From the NCBI GenBank assembly GCA_036830905.1, contig DAISNS010000004.1:1-39057 (forward strand): 39,057 bases of DNA, read 5' to 3'. The DNA is from Thermocaproicibacter sp002397355 (GTDB taxonomy: Bacteria > Bacillota > Clostridia > Oscillospirales > Acutalibacteraceae). Positions 22,791 to 32,727 of the stretch are shown here, piece by piece (the first letter of the stretch is position 1; each line of letters begins with the position of its first letter). A program made the translations under genes and the position numbers. Under the pieces are notes generated by a model. It did not search any database and was not told where the DNA came from. It saw only the letters and a list, made by a program, of their open reading frames with translations.

Positions 22791-23582
22791 ATGGCGAGAT
22801 TTTGTCCGCTCTTCAGCGGGAGCAGCGGAAACAGTTATTACATAGGCTCCGCGCGGGAGGGCGTTTTAATCGACGCCGGCCGTTCCGCAAAGCAGATCAC
22901 CGGGATGCTGGAGAGTTGCGGTATCAGCCGTGCCGCAGTACGCGCCGTTTTTGTGACGCATGAGCATACAGACCATGTGGCCGGCCTTCGGGTGTTGGCT
23001 TCCCGCAATCATCTTCCAGTTTACGCTTCGCGCGGGACTCTCGACGCGCTGCGGACGGCAGGATATGGAAACGGCTTTGAAATGAACGTCGTGCCGGAAG
23101 CCGGCGTCGCCGTCGCCGGCATGAAAATCAGCCCGTTCCCGATTCCCCATGACAGCGCGGAGTGCGTCGGATATCGGATCGACACCGCCGACGGAAGAAC
23201 CGCGGCGCTTTCCACCGACCTGGGCTGTCTTTCGGACAGCGTGCGAAACCATATCGCCGGGGCCGATCTCGTCGTTCTGGAATCGAACCACGACGTCGGA
23301 ATGCTCGAAAACGGCCCGTACCCGTATCCCCTAAAGCGGAGAATTCTTTCCAAGACCGGCCATCTTTCCAACGACGCCTGTTCCACCGAGCTGAGCGGCT
23401 TTATCCGCCGGGGCTCCACGCGGGTCGTCCTCGCCCATCTGAGCCGTGAAAACAACACGCCGGAACTTGCGTTTCAAACGGCGCTTTGCGCGCTTTCCAT
23501 GTCGAACATGAAGCAGGGCAAGGATTTTGAATTGTATGTCGCGCCGAGGGAGAATACGATGAATCGAATGATCCTTTTCTGA
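22791..23582 (+). CDS. WalJ/YycJ-like metallo-beta-lactamase-fold hydrolase
   Basis: The 263-residue product has HEHTDH (His57-His62) and later STDLG and LESNHD, the metal-binding pattern of the fold. FCPLFSGSSGNSYYIG is the typical start of the YycJ/WalJ family, which is linked to the WalRK cell-wall regulon and has been described as a 5' exonuclease. Here it follows murA rather than walRK. TGGAGG precedes the ATG. Confidence 0.9.
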   Translation: MARFCPLFSGSSGNSYYIGSAREGVLIDAGRSAKQITGMLESCGISRAAVRAVFVTHEHTDHVAGLRVLASRNHLPVYASRGTLDALRTAGYGNGFEMNVVPEAGVAVAGMKISPFPIPHDSAECVGYRIDTADGRTAALSTDLGCLSDSVRNHIAGADLVVLESNHDVGMLENGPYPYPLKRRILSKTGHLSNDACSTELSGFIRRGSTRVVLAHLSRENNTPELAFQTALCALSMSNMKQGKDFELYVAPRENTMNRMILF

Positions 23583-23584
23583 TT

Positions 23585-24064
23585 ATGATGAAAGTCGATA
23601 TGGTCTGCGTCGGAAAACTGAAAGAAGATTACTGGCGGGAGGCCTGTGCGGAATACGAAAAAAGGCTGAGCCGGTTCTGCCGGTTTTCCATCCGCGAAAT
23701 CCCGGAGCATCGCCTTCCGGATCGCCCTTCCGCGGCGCAGGTCCGGGCCGCGCTCGAGGCGGAAGGAGAAAAGATGCTCGCCGCGGCAGAGGGATCGCAA
23801 AAGGTTGCCCTGTGCATCGAGGGGGATCTCGTTTCCTCGGAACAGCTTGCCCGGCGCTTGGAGCGCCTCGGAACGGACGGCACGGGAAAAGTCAGCTTTT
23901 TGATTGGCAGTTCCTTCGGCCTCGGCGAAAACGTCAAGGAAAAGGCGGATTTCCGTCTTTCCATGTCTCCCATGACGTTTCCGCACCAGCTTGCGCGGGT
24001 GATGCTTTGCGAGCAGATCTACCGCGCGTTTGAAATCATCCATCACGGAAAGTACCATAAATAA
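23585..24064 (+). CDS. rlmH: 23S rRNA (pseudouridine1915-N3)-methyltransferase RlmH
   Basis: This SPOUT-class methyltransferase acts on pseudouridine 1915 of 23S rRNA. The 159-residue product has VCVGKLKEDYW at the start, FLIGSSFGLGE in the SAM-binding knot and the diagnostic C-terminus HHGKYHK. It begins two bases after the upstream stop with no clear Shine-Dalgarno, so it is probably coupled. ATG codons at 23585 and 23588 are both possible. Confidence 0.95.
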   Translation: MMKVDMVCVGKLKEDYWREACAEYEKRLSRFCRFSIREIPEHRLPDRPSAAQVRAALEAEGEKMLAAAEGSQKVALCIEGDLVSSEQLARRLERLGTDGTGKVSFLIGSSFGLGENVKEKADFRLSMSPMTFPHQLARVMLCEQIYRAFEIIHHGKYHK

Positions 24065-24091
24065 GAATCGGTTGAAAAAGGAACGTAGTTT

Positions 24092-24586
24092 ATGGAAACA
24101 AGGCCGCTTGAAAAATCAGACGACATCAAAGACCTTGTCATGAGTTTGCTTGGCGATGTGGACGCGGGAAAAGTGGCGGACGAACTCGTTCTGTCTTTCC
24201 TGCACGACGATCATTACCATGCCTTTGGGACGAAACAGGGAGACCATTCCGCTGCGTTTGCCGCGATGAAATGCGATCCGTTTGAGGGAGCGAACGAGGT
24301 GGGGGAGATTGTATTCCTGGCTGTTGAGCCGTTGCAGCGGAAAAAACATCTCGGCCGCGGTTTGGTTCGGTTTGTCGAGGATTATGCAGGAAAGCAAGGA
24401 ATTCGGAAACTTTACGTGATCACGGGCGTCGACAACATCGGCGCGGTCTGTTTCTGGATTCAGCAGGGATATTCTTTCGAAGCCCGGATGAGAGACTTTA
24501 CGTTGCCCGGGATCGACAATTATTATATGGGCAAAACCATTCGCTGTTGTGGAACGGCCGTAGGGAGATACGGCCCGTTGAGGTAA
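24092..24586 (+). CDS. GNAT-family N-acetyltransferase
   Basis: The 164-residue product has the acetyl-CoA-binding motif A region RKKHLGRGLVRFVEDYA (about 87-103) and the motif B-like NIGAVCFWIQQGYSFEARM. The substrate is unknown. It lies 27 bases after rlmH and ends at a bidirectional terminator shared with upp. The last 15 residues (CCGTAVGRYGPLR) look like an unstructured tail. Confidence 0.85.
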   Translation: METRPLEKSDDIKDLVMSLLGDVDAGKVADELVLSFLHDDHYHAFGTKQGDHSAAFAAMKCDPFEGANEVGEIVFLAVEPLQRKKHLGRGLVRFVEDYAGKQGIRKLYVITGVDNIGAVCFWIQQGYSFEARMRDFTLPGIDNYYMGKTIRCCGTAVGRYGPLR

Positions 24587-24665
24587 AAATCGACGGTTTT
24601 CAGCTGATGATAGCAGAGCGCTGAAAATTTTTCCCGTTACCACTTGCAGTATAAATTCAAAACAA

Positions 24666-24717
24666 AAAAGGAAAGCCCGGAAAAGTGGAATCCAACGCTT
24701 TTCCGGGTTTTCCTTTT
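24666..24717. terminator. Bidirectional terminator between the GNAT gene and upp
   Basis: A 20-bp inverted repeat (24666-24685 with 24698-24717, AAAAGGAAAGCCCGG outward, one G-T pair) with a 12-base loop. The A-rich and T-rich flanks provide a U-run in both directions for these convergent genes. Confidence 0.88.
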
Positions 24718-24757
24718 CTGGCAGCGGCATTATTGTTGATTCAAAATGTCCTGAGAT

Positions 24758-25390
24758 TTACAGTGTCCCGAAGATGCGGTCCCCCGCGTCGCCGAGGCCG
24801 GGAACGATGTAGCCGTTTTCGTTCAGGTGGTCGTCGACCGCCGCGCAGTAAAGCTGAACGTCCGGATGCGTTTCCGTAAAGACCTTGATCCCTTCCGGAG
24901 CCGCGATGATGCACATGAACTTGATGCTCTTCGGGTGGCTGCGCTTGATGATCGTGACGGCGTCGCAGGAAGAGCCGCCTGTTGCGAGCATCGGATCGAG
25001 CACGATCACGTCGCGCTGTTCGATGTCGTGCGGCAGTTTGCTGTAATATTCAACCGGCTTCAGCGTTTTGGGATCGCGGTAGAGGCCGATATGGCCGACC
25101 TTTGCGGCGGGTACGAGCGAGAGGACGCCGTCCACCATGCCGAGGCCGGCGCGGAGGATCGGGACGAAAGCAAGCTTCCGCCCCTCGATGACTTTTGTGT
25201 GCGCAACGCCGACGGGCGTGTCGACCGTCACGTCTTCGAGCGGAAGATCGCGCGTCGCCTCATAGCAGAGAAGCATCGCAATTTCGCTCACAAGCTGGCG
25301 GAAGTCCTTGGAGCCGGTGTTTTTATCCCTCAGATACGTGAGCTTGTGCTGAATCAGCGGGTGTTGCATGACAAAGACTTGGTTTTCCAT
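24758..25390 (-). CDS. upp: Uracil phosphoribosyltransferase
   Basis: Upp salvages uracil to UMP with PRPP. The 210-residue product has the PRPP loop VIVLDPMLATGGSS (about 128-141), PILRAGLGMVDG and a C-terminal PGLGDAGDRIFGT that closes the uracil site. The ATG at 25390 gives MENQVFVMQHP and follows GGAGGG. An upstream GTG or ATG would overlap rpiB. It is the last gene of the fhs operon. Confidence 0.96.
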   Translation of the reverse strand: MENQVFVMQHPLIQHKLTYLRDKNTGSKDFRQLVSEIAMLLCYEATRDLPLEDVTVDTPVGVAHTKVIEGRKLAFVPILRAGLGMVDGVLSLVPAAKVGHIGLYRDPKTLKPVEYYSKLPHDIEQRDVIVLDPMLATGGSSCDAVTIIKRSHPKSIKFMCIIAAPEGIKVFTETHPDVQLYCAAVDDHLNENGYIVPGLGDAGDRIFGTL

Positions 25391-25425
25391 AAGTGTCCCT
25401 CCATCATTTTCCCAGTCAGTGGAAA

Positions 25426-25869
25426 TCAAAGGTCACCGCGTTCCACCGCGGCGATTTCATCCACGCGTCTCTGGTGGCGGCCGCCGTCGAACGGAGTGCT
25501 CAAAAAAATACGGGCGAATGCAACAGCTTGTTTCTCGCTGATGACTCTCCCGCCCAAACAGAGAATATTGGAATTGTTGTGTCGCCGGGTGATTTCCGCG
25601 CAATATTCATCGGTGCAGACAGCCGCGCGAATTCCCCTGATTTTATTTGCCGCGATGCTCATGCCGATACCGGTCCCGCAGCAGAGGATACCTTTTTCCG
25701 CATTACCGTCGGCGACAAAATGGGAAACTTTTGCCGCGATCGGCGGATAGTCGACCGATGTTTCGTTGAATGTTCCGAAATCGCGGTACTCGATTTTTTC
25801 TGCATCGAGATATTTCCGGATCGCCTCTTTCAGGCGATAGCCGCCGTGATCGGCTCCCAGTGCGATCAT
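25426..25869 (-). CDS. rpiB: Ribose-5-phosphate isomerase B
   Basis: RpiB interconverts ribose 5-phosphate and ribulose 5-phosphate. The 147-residue RpiB/LacAB-fold product has GADHGG near the start, CCGTGIGMSIAANK (Cys64 the likely catalytic base), CTDEYCAEITRRHNNSN (His98) and LGGRVI. It overlaps the end of tsaB (ATGA at 25866-25869) and precedes upp by 35 bases. Confidence 0.95.
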   Translation of the reverse strand: MIALGADHGGYRLKEAIRKYLDAEKIEYRDFGTFNETSVDYPPIAAKVSHFVADGNAEKGILCCGTGIGMSIAANKIRGIRAAVCTDEYCAEITRRHNNSNILCLGGRVISEKQAVAFARIFLSTPFDGGRHQRRVDEIAAVERGDL

Positions 25870-26576
25870 GCCAGTGAAGACCTCCTTTTCTTGTTCAAGG
25901 CGCGCTCCGCCTGCGCCGGGCGCAGATATACCGGGACAAGGGCGGCGGGGGAGACGGCTTTTCCGGAAGCGAAGGCTTCGGCCGCCGCCCGCGCGACGCT
26001 GCTTGCGCGCTGATAGATCAGCGGCTCGGGCGGGAGGACTGCTCCGGCGTCTTGAAAGCTCTGCATATTATAGCACAATTTCGCCCCGTCACCAACTAAA
26101 AATAACGGCTTTTGATACTTTTCGCATTCGCCCGCCAGATTTTCGGCAGGAATCGCGCGATCCGGCGTTAACCGGAGCAGCGCGCCGCCTTCCGCGCGGA
26201 AAACGGCGTTGTATACCTGCCCGCAGCGCGCATCCATCACGGAGCAGACGGTTCCGCTCAGATGCGCGAGGTTCTGCGCGATCGCTTCCAGCGTAGAAAC
26301 GCCCACGCAGGGCTTGTCCTCCGGGAACGCGAGCCCCTTGACGCTGGCGATTCCGATGCGGATCCCCGTGAACGATCCCGGGCCGGCGGAGACGGCAAAC
26401 AGGTCCACGCTGCGCAGCGAAACGCCCGTACACGTCAAAAGACCGTGGATCATCGGCATCAGCGTCTGGCTGTGCGTCAGGCCGACGTTGCAGTAAAACT
26501 CGCCCAGGATTTTTCCATTTTCCGTCAGGGCGGCGGATGCCGCGGCGGCGGAGGAATCGACCGATAAAATCGTCAT
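25866..26576 (-). CDS. tsaB: tRNA threonylcarbamoyladenosine synthesis protein TsaB
   Basis: TsaB is the non-catalytic ASKHA partner that forms a heterodimer with TsaD in t6A37 synthesis. The 236-residue product opens MTILSVDSSAAAASAAL and has FAVSAGPGSFTGIRIGIASVKGLA, the TsaB signature. The ATG at 26576 overlaps the tsaE stop. A longer upstream reading runs into tsaE and is rejected. The last residues (LNKKRRSSLA) overlap rpiB. Confidence 0.94.
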   Translation of the reverse strand: MTILSVDSSAAAASAALTENGKILGEFYCNVGLTHSQTLMPMIHGLLTCTGVSLRSVDLFAVSAGPGSFTGIRIGIASVKGLAFPEDKPCVGVSTLEAIAQNLAHLSGTVCSVMDARCGQVYNAVFRAEGGALLRLTPDRAIPAENLAGECEKYQKPLFLVGDGAKLCYNMQSFQDAGAVLPPEPLIYQRASSVARAAAEAFASGKAVSPAALVPVYLRPAQAERALNKKRRSSLA

Positions 26577-26998
26577 AATGTCACCCCGTCTACGGATATG
26601 CTGCGCTCGTTGTCCCCGCCTCTGCGGGACATCCGCACGCAAACCGCATTTTCAGGAAGCGCGTTTTCGATGTTCTCGCTCCATTCGACAATGAGAACGC
26701 CGCCGGATGCGAGATAGTCGAAAAAGCCCGTCGAGTAAAGGTCGTCCCAGTTTTCCACGCGGTACATGTCGAAGTGGTAGACGGGGACGCGCCCCTCGTA
26801 CTCGTGCACCAGCGCAAAGGTCGGGCTGGAAACGCCCTCCGTGACGCCGAGCCCGCGCGCGATTCCACGCGTCAAAGCCGTCTTTCCCATTCCCATCCCG
26901 CCGAACAGCGCCACGACGTCGCCCGGCTTCAGCTTTTTCGCAAGCCTCTCGCCGAGCGCTTCCGTTTCGGTTTCCGAAGATGTGATAAATTGCTGCAT
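26573..26998 (-). CDS. tsaE: tRNA threonylcarbamoyladenosine synthesis ATPase TsaE
   Basis: TsaE is the small P-loop ATPase that drives turnover of the TsaB-TsaD complex. The 141-residue product has Walker A GGMGMGKTA (33-41), VSSPTFALVHEYEG, YHFDMYRVENWDDL and VEWSENIENALP, all diagnostic. It starts 15 bases after fhs, so it belongs to the same transcript. Confidence 0.95.
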   Translation of the reverse strand: MQQFITSSETETEALGERLAKKLKPGDVVALFGGMGMGKTALTRGIARGLGVTEGVSSPTFALVHEYEGRVPVYHFDMYRVENWDDLYSTGFFDYLASGGVLIVEWSENIENALPENAVCVRMSRRGGDNERSISVDGVTL

Positions 26999-27013
26999 GA
27001 ATTCACCCGATTT

Positions 27014-28681
<1,668 letters not shown>

Positions 28682-28754
28682 TTGTGTTTTCCCCGCTTTC
28701 GCAAGTTTGCGGAATGAACAGAGCGAAACTGCGGCCCGACCATCCCGTCGGCTT

Positions 28755-28782
28755 ATTATAGCATACTTTCCCCGATTATCAA
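28755..28782 (-). promoter_or_regulatory. Sigma-A promoter of the fhs operon
   Basis: On the minus strand: TTGATA at 28782-28777, a 16-base spacer ending in the extended -10 TGC, and TATAAT at 28760-28755. The leader to fhs is about 65 bases. Confidence 0.75.
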
Positions 28783-28810
28783 AGTGAGGGCAAAAGAATC
28801 GCGCGGCTCC

Positions 28811-28839
28811 TTGCAAGTTTCGGCAAAGCAATCTATAAT
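28811..28839 (+). promoter_or_regulatory. Sigma-A promoter of the SEDS gene
   Basis: TTGCAA at 28811-28816, a 17-base spacer and TATAAT at 28834-28839. It is divergent from the fhs promoter, with about 30 bases between the two -35 elements. Confidence 0.7.
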
Positions 28840-28874
28840 AAATCAAGTGTAAAATAGGAAACAGAGGTGAATCC

Positions 28875-30035
28875 ATGCAGATTTTCAAGTCCCTTGCCGA
28901 TTACTGGAAACGGGCGGATAAGCTGCTGTGGCTGATCATGCTGGCGATTTCCTCGTACAGCATCCTTCTGCTGAAAACGGTTCCGGCCGCGGATAGCGGA
29001 AAGCAATATTACATGACAATGCTGATCGCCGTTTTGCTCGGCTACTTCGGCGCGATCATCATCACGCTGCTCGATTACCACGACCTTTCCGTATTCTGGA
29101 AACTGATTGCTATCTTCTGTTTCCTGCTGATGCTGTATACGCTGAAATTCGGCCGGGCCGTCACAAACACCGGAGGCGTGAACGCAAAAGCGTGGATCAG
29201 CCTGGGAAGCACTTCGTTTCAGCCGAGCGAGCTTGTGAAGATCGGCTTTATAATTACCTTTTCCACTCACCTTTCCATTTTGGAAGAACGCGAGCGGCTG
29301 AAGTCTCCGCTGGCGATTCTGCTGCTCGGCGTTCATGCGCTTGTCCCCATCGCGCTGACGTACCTGCAGGGTGACATCGGGGCGGGCGTGATATTCTTCT
29401 GCATGTTTCTTGCCATGGCATTTATGGCGGGAATCCAGCTCCGCTATTTTCTGATCCTTTTTGGAGCAATTGCCGTGGCGTTTCCGGTTGCGTGGAAATA
29501 TGTGCTGGCCGATTACCAGAAGGAACGGATGCTTGTGGTTTACCATCTGGACGACAACTACGACAACGTGCTGAATTACGGTTGGCAGCAATACCAGGCG
29601 CGCACTTCCATCGGCAGCGGCGGGATGACCGGGCGCGGATTATTCGTCAGTCCGCGCGTCAACGCGAAAATCGTGCCGGAGCAGGAAAGCGACATGGTTT
29701 TCTCCGTCGCGGGCGAGCAGCTTGGCTTTATCGGCTGCTGTGCAATTATCCTTCTGTTTGCGCTTCTGCTTTTCCGCACGCTCCATGTTGCGCGGAAGTG
29801 CCCGGATCTTTTGGGAAGATCGATCTGCACGGGCTTCTTCGGGATGATTGCCTCACAGGTCCTTTTCAACCTTGCCATGAGCCTCGACCTGCTTCCGGTG
29901 ATGGGCGTGACGCTGCCGTTCTTCAGTGCAGGGGGAACTTCGGCGGCTTGCCTGTATTTTGGGTTCGGGCTTGTGGAAAACGTTGCCATGCACCGGTCGG
30001 CGCTGCTCCCGACCAAGGTCAAAATCGTGATGTGA
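28875..30035 (+). CDS. RodA/FtsW-type SEDS peptidoglycan glycosyltransferase
   Basis: SEDS proteins polymerise lipid II into glycan strands with a class B PBP. The 386-residue polytopic protein has about ten hydrophobic segments. FQPSELVKI (about 115-123), LQGDIGAGVIF (about 164-174) and the extracellular PEQESDMVFSVAGEQLG carry the catalytic Asp (Asp273). VTLPFFSAGGTS lies near the C-terminus. Sequence fits RodA better than FtsW but not decisively. GAGGTGA precedes the ATG. No PBP gene is adjacent; the next gene is a PASTA protein. Confidence 0.92.
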   Translation: MQIFKSLADYWKRADKLLWLIMLAISSYSILLLKTVPAADSGKQYYMTMLIAVLLGYFGAIIITLLDYHDLSVFWKLIAIFCFLLMLYTLKFGRAVTNTGGVNAKAWISLGSTSFQPSELVKIGFIITFSTHLSILEERERLKSPLAILLLGVHALVPIALTYLQGDIGAGVIFFCMFLAMAFMAGIQLRYFLILFGAIAVAFPVAWKYVLADYQKERMLVVYHLDDNYDNVLNYGWQQYQARTSIGSGGMTGRGLFVSPRVNAKIVPEQESDMVFSVAGEQLGFIGCCAIILLFALLLFRTLHVARKCPDLLGRSICTGFFGMIASQVLFNLAMSLDLLPVMGVTLPFFSAGGTSAACLYFGFGLVENVAMHRSALLPTKVKIVM

Positions 30036-30414
30036 AAAGCGCCCGGAAAAATTTTCCTTCAGGCGGATGAGCGGCTACATTTGATTATTTACCAACTTTG
30101 TGATATACTACTTCCAACTGAGCAACCATAAAATTGAACTGATGATTCATTCATTTCGGGAAAGACATGTATTGTGTTGAAAAGTGCAATGTCGCATCCG
30201 AAATGCTTTTCTTTATCTCGGAGGAAATCATCTCGACTGCGTGTCGAAAATGATTGGCCCGGGCGGTCTTTTGGCGGATGGTGAGAACTGTTCCCGAAGG
30301 CGGTTCCCCTTCCCCCCCCTTTTTTATTGTCTTAGGAATAATATGGATATTTATTGGAACAGGAGGAAGAATAAAAGCGTATTAGAATCATCTTTCGTAT
30401 TCGGAGGCGATTGC
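30036..30414 (+). other. 379-base intergenic leader before the PASTA pseudokinase gene
   Basis: It holds a promoter at 30081-30109 and then about 300 bases of probable untranslated leader. A hairpin of GAAAAG near 30178 with CTTTTC near 30206 is possible, and a run of eight C followed by six T lies at about 30312-30325. An open frame in phase with the gene reaches back to 30184, but its translation is not protein-like and it lacks a ribosome-binding site. I recognise no known riboswitch. Confidence 0.4.
30081..30109 (+). promoter_or_regulatory. Promoter candidate for the PASTA pseudokinase gene
   Basis: TTGATT at 30081-30086, a 17-base spacer and TATACT at 30104-30109. The gap to the start codon at 30415 is about 300 bases. 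Confidence 0.5.
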
Positions 30415-32121
30415 ATGGCTGAATTTGGTCAATTGTGCATGAACTGCATGGAAGACATGCAGGGGAAGGACGTCTGCCCTTTCTGCGGTTTTCGGAAGGA
30501 TCAACCGCAGCAGGCGGGGGCTTTGCCCTATGGCGCAGTGCTTCAGAATCGCTACCTGGTCGGCAGGGCAAAGAAGAGCAACGGTGAAGGTGTCACCTAC
30601 ATCGGCTTGGACACTGCGCTTAATATTCCCGCCGCGATCCGGGAGTTTTACCCGTCGTCTCTTGCCGGCCGCGCGGAGGAAGGGAAAGAGGTCCGCATCC
30701 TGGGGGGGAGCGAGCTTGCTTTCCATGAATGCAGGGACGCTTTTCTCAACTATTCCCGGGAGCTTGCCCATATGAGGGAATTGTCGGCGATCGTGCTCGT
30801 ATACGATATTTTTGAGGAGAACGACACTGCCTATACCGTTTCGGAATGGAACGACAGTATCTCGCTGCGCTATTTTGTGGAACGCAGCGGCGGCAATATC
30901 GGCTGGAACGCCGCACGGCAGCTTTTTATGCCTGTCCTTTCGGCGCTGAGCACGCTGCACGCCCATGGTATCAATCATCTTGGCATCTCACCGGACACAC
31001 TCCAGATCATGAAAGACGGAAAAATGAAGCTTTGCGGCTTTTCCATCGCGGCGGTCCGCCAGATGGATACGGATCTTCCGCCGGACCTTGTTCCCGGCTG
31101 TGCTGCCATTGAGCAGTATATCATGGGGGATACGCCTACGGAGGCCACGGACATCTACGGCTTTGCGGCGAGCCTGTTTTTTGCCCTGACCGGCTCCCTG
31201 CCGCCGGAAGCGCCGAAAAGGCAAATGGACGCGCGGCTCCTTATCCCGAATTCCATCGTGCACAGCCTGCCGCCGTATCTGATTTCGGCGCTGGCCAATG
31301 CGCTGCAGGTGGCGCCGGAAAAGCGGACGCGGACCTTTGAACGCCTGCGCGCTGAGCTTTCGGCCGCCCCGGCCGTCACCGCCGCCATCGAGGTGAGCCA
31401 GAAGTTCGAGCGCGTTTCCCCGCCCCAGGCCGCGGCGGAAAAACGGCCGCGGGGAAAAAAGGAAGTGCCGGGCTTTGTATGGGTGCTTTCTTCCTGCCTG
31501 ATTATGCTTGCGGTATTCACCGTGATCGGCTGGTTTTGGATGCACGCTTCCGGAGAGGATTCACAGCTCAGCACCGCCCGCGCGGTGTCGTCGGAAAAAT
31601 CTCAGGCGCCGTCTCAGACTTCCTCTGCGCAGTCGGACCTTGACGCCGGTCAGATCACGGTGCCGAATCTTGTGGGGCAAAGCTATGCGGATCTGATTGC
31701 CGACGCTTCCGCCGTGGCTTCCGGCCAGCAGCAATATCAGATCATGCTTTCCAAGCAACAGTTCAGCGATACGCTTGCGGAGGGATTGATCATCTCGCAG
31801 GACCCGAAACCAAGCACGAAGATGACGAGGGGATCCGCGATTGTCGTCGTCGTCAGCGAAGGGCCGGCAGTGCGGGAACTTCCCGCCGTTTCCGGGAAAA
31901 CCCTTTCCGAAGCGTCCGCCGCAGTGACCGCGGCCGGATTTATCCCCTCCAAAGTGGAAGCATACAGCAGCACGGTACCCCAGGGAACCGTTATCGGGTA
32001 TCAGGACGCAAAGGAAGGGAGCCAAATGGCCTACGGCTCAAAAATCGTACTCATTGTGAGCAGGGGAACGCAGATCAGCTCAAAGCCATCCGCATCGAAC
32101 GCTTCTTCCAAGAATTCTTAG
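30415..32121 (+). CDS. Zinc-ribbon pseudokinase with transmembrane helix and two PASTA domains
   Basis: The 568-residue protein has four parts. (1) A zinc ribbon (Cys8, Cys11, Cys21, Cys24). (2) A Ser/Thr kinase-like domain (about 40-315). (3) A membrane helix (about 353-376). (4) An extracellular Ser-rich linker with two PASTA repeats (about 415-484 and 486-552). The catalytic kinase residues look lost: the VAIK lysine is Arg76 in AAIREFYP, HRD is HLG (188-190) and DFG is GFS (208-210). It resembles the PrkC/Stk1 plan as a non-enzymatic sensor of muropeptides or lipid II. The ATG at 30415 follows CGGAGG. It sits downstream of a SEDS gene, suggesting a cell-wall role. Confidence 0.88.
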   Translation: MAEFGQLCMNCMEDMQGKDVCPFCGFRKDQPQQAGALPYGAVLQNRYLVGRAKKSNGEGVTYIGLDTALNIPAAIREFYPSSLAGRAEEGKEVRILGGSELAFHECRDAFLNYSRELAHMRELSAIVLVYDIFEENDTAYTVSEWNDSISLRYFVERSGGNIGWNAARQLFMPVLSALSTLHAHGINHLGISPDTLQIMKDGKMKLCGFSIAAVRQMDTDLPPDLVPGCAAIEQYIMGDTPTEATDIYGFAASLFFALTGSLPPEAPKRQMDARLLIPNSIVHSLPPYLISALANALQVAPEKRTRTFERLRAELSAAPAVTAAIEVSQKFERVSPPQAAAEKRPRGKKEVPGFVWVLSSCLIMLAVFTVIGWFWMHASGEDSQLSTARAVSSEKSQAPSQTSSAQSDLDAGQITVPNLVGQSYADLIADASAVASGQQQYQIMLSKQQFSDTLAEGLIISQDPKPSTKMTRGSAIVVVVSEGPAVRELPAVSGKTLSEASAAVTAAGFIPSKVEAYSSTVPQGTVIGYQDAKEGSQMAYGSKIVLIVSRGTQISSKPSASNASSKNS

Positions 32122-32141
32122 CGTCGGTTCCTTTTCCGCAT

Positions 32142-32170
32142 TTCCGGGCATTTGTCCCGGAACTTTTTTA
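32142..32170 (+). terminator. Intrinsic terminator after the PASTA gene
   Basis: TTCCGGG pairs with CCCGGAA around a seven-base loop, followed by CTTTTTTA. Confidence 0.85.
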
Positions 32171-32259
32171 TCGGAAAGTGGTGGATCGTATTTTTCTTGC
32201 CTTTTTGTTCCATATGTGTTAATCTTATTTTGGAAAAGTGAAATTCAGAGGTGATAGGA

Positions 32260-32646
32260 ATGGAAATCCATGAATCAGCGGAAGATTATTTGGAAGCGAT
32301 TCTGAAGCTCAAAGAAAGCAAGGGCCAGGTTCGCTCAATCGATATTGTCAATGAGCTTGGCTACACGAAACCAAGCATCAGCATCGCCATGAAACATCTG
32401 CGTGAAAATGGCTACATCACGATGGATAACGAGGGCTATATCACTTTGACGGATTCTGGCATGGCGATCGCCAGCCGGATTTATGAACGCCATAAGCTGC
32501 TGAGGAATCTTTTGGAACGGCTCGGTGTGAACCCCAAGACCGCGGAGGCGGATGCCTGCAAGGTGGAGCATGATCTCAGCACGGAGAGCTTTGACAAGAT
32601 CCGGGAATATGCGGCTCGGCTTTCGGACCGGTCCGACGATACTTAA
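32260..32646 (+). CDS. DtxR/MntR-family metal-dependent transcriptional regulator
   Basis: The 128-residue protein has a winged helix (about 1-72, with SIDIVNELGYTKPSISIAMKHL as recognition region) and a dimerisation and metal-binding domain. There is no SH3-like third domain, as in MntR. Aligned by eye to MntR and DtxR, the primary site reads Asp9, Cys100, Glu103, His104 with His78. Asp9 is MntR-like while Cys100 matches DtxR Cys102. The metal could be Mn or Fe. The ATG at 32260 follows AGGTGAT; a GTG at 32251 overlaps that site. No metal transporter is adjacent. Confidence 0.88.
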   Translation: MEIHESAEDYLEAILKLKESKGQVRSIDIVNELGYTKPSISIAMKHLRENGYITMDNEGYITLTDSGMAIASRIYERHKLLRNLLERLGVNPKTAEADACKVEHDLSTESFDKIREYAARLSDRSDDT

Positions 32647-32659
32647 TTACGAAAACAAG

Positions 32660-32703
32660 AAAATACGGTCGGCATCCCTTTCGGGTTGCCGGCCGTATTT
32701 TCT
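32660..32703. terminator. Bidirectional terminator between the DtxR-type regulator and rpsR
   Basis: AAAATACGGTCGGCA pairs with TGCCGGCCGTATTTT (one G-T pair), with an inner CCC/GGG and loop, flanked by A- and T-rich ends. It serves the convergent plus-strand regulator and minus-strand ribosomal operon. Confidence 0.87.
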
Positions 32704-32727
32704 TTGCGTGGTGCGGAAGTCCTTCCC

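Noticed and set aside
30184..30414. Upstream in-frame extension of the PASTA pseudokinase
   Set aside because: The 77 extra residues look non-coding, no ribosome-binding site precedes 30184, and CGGAGG lies just before the ATG at 30415.
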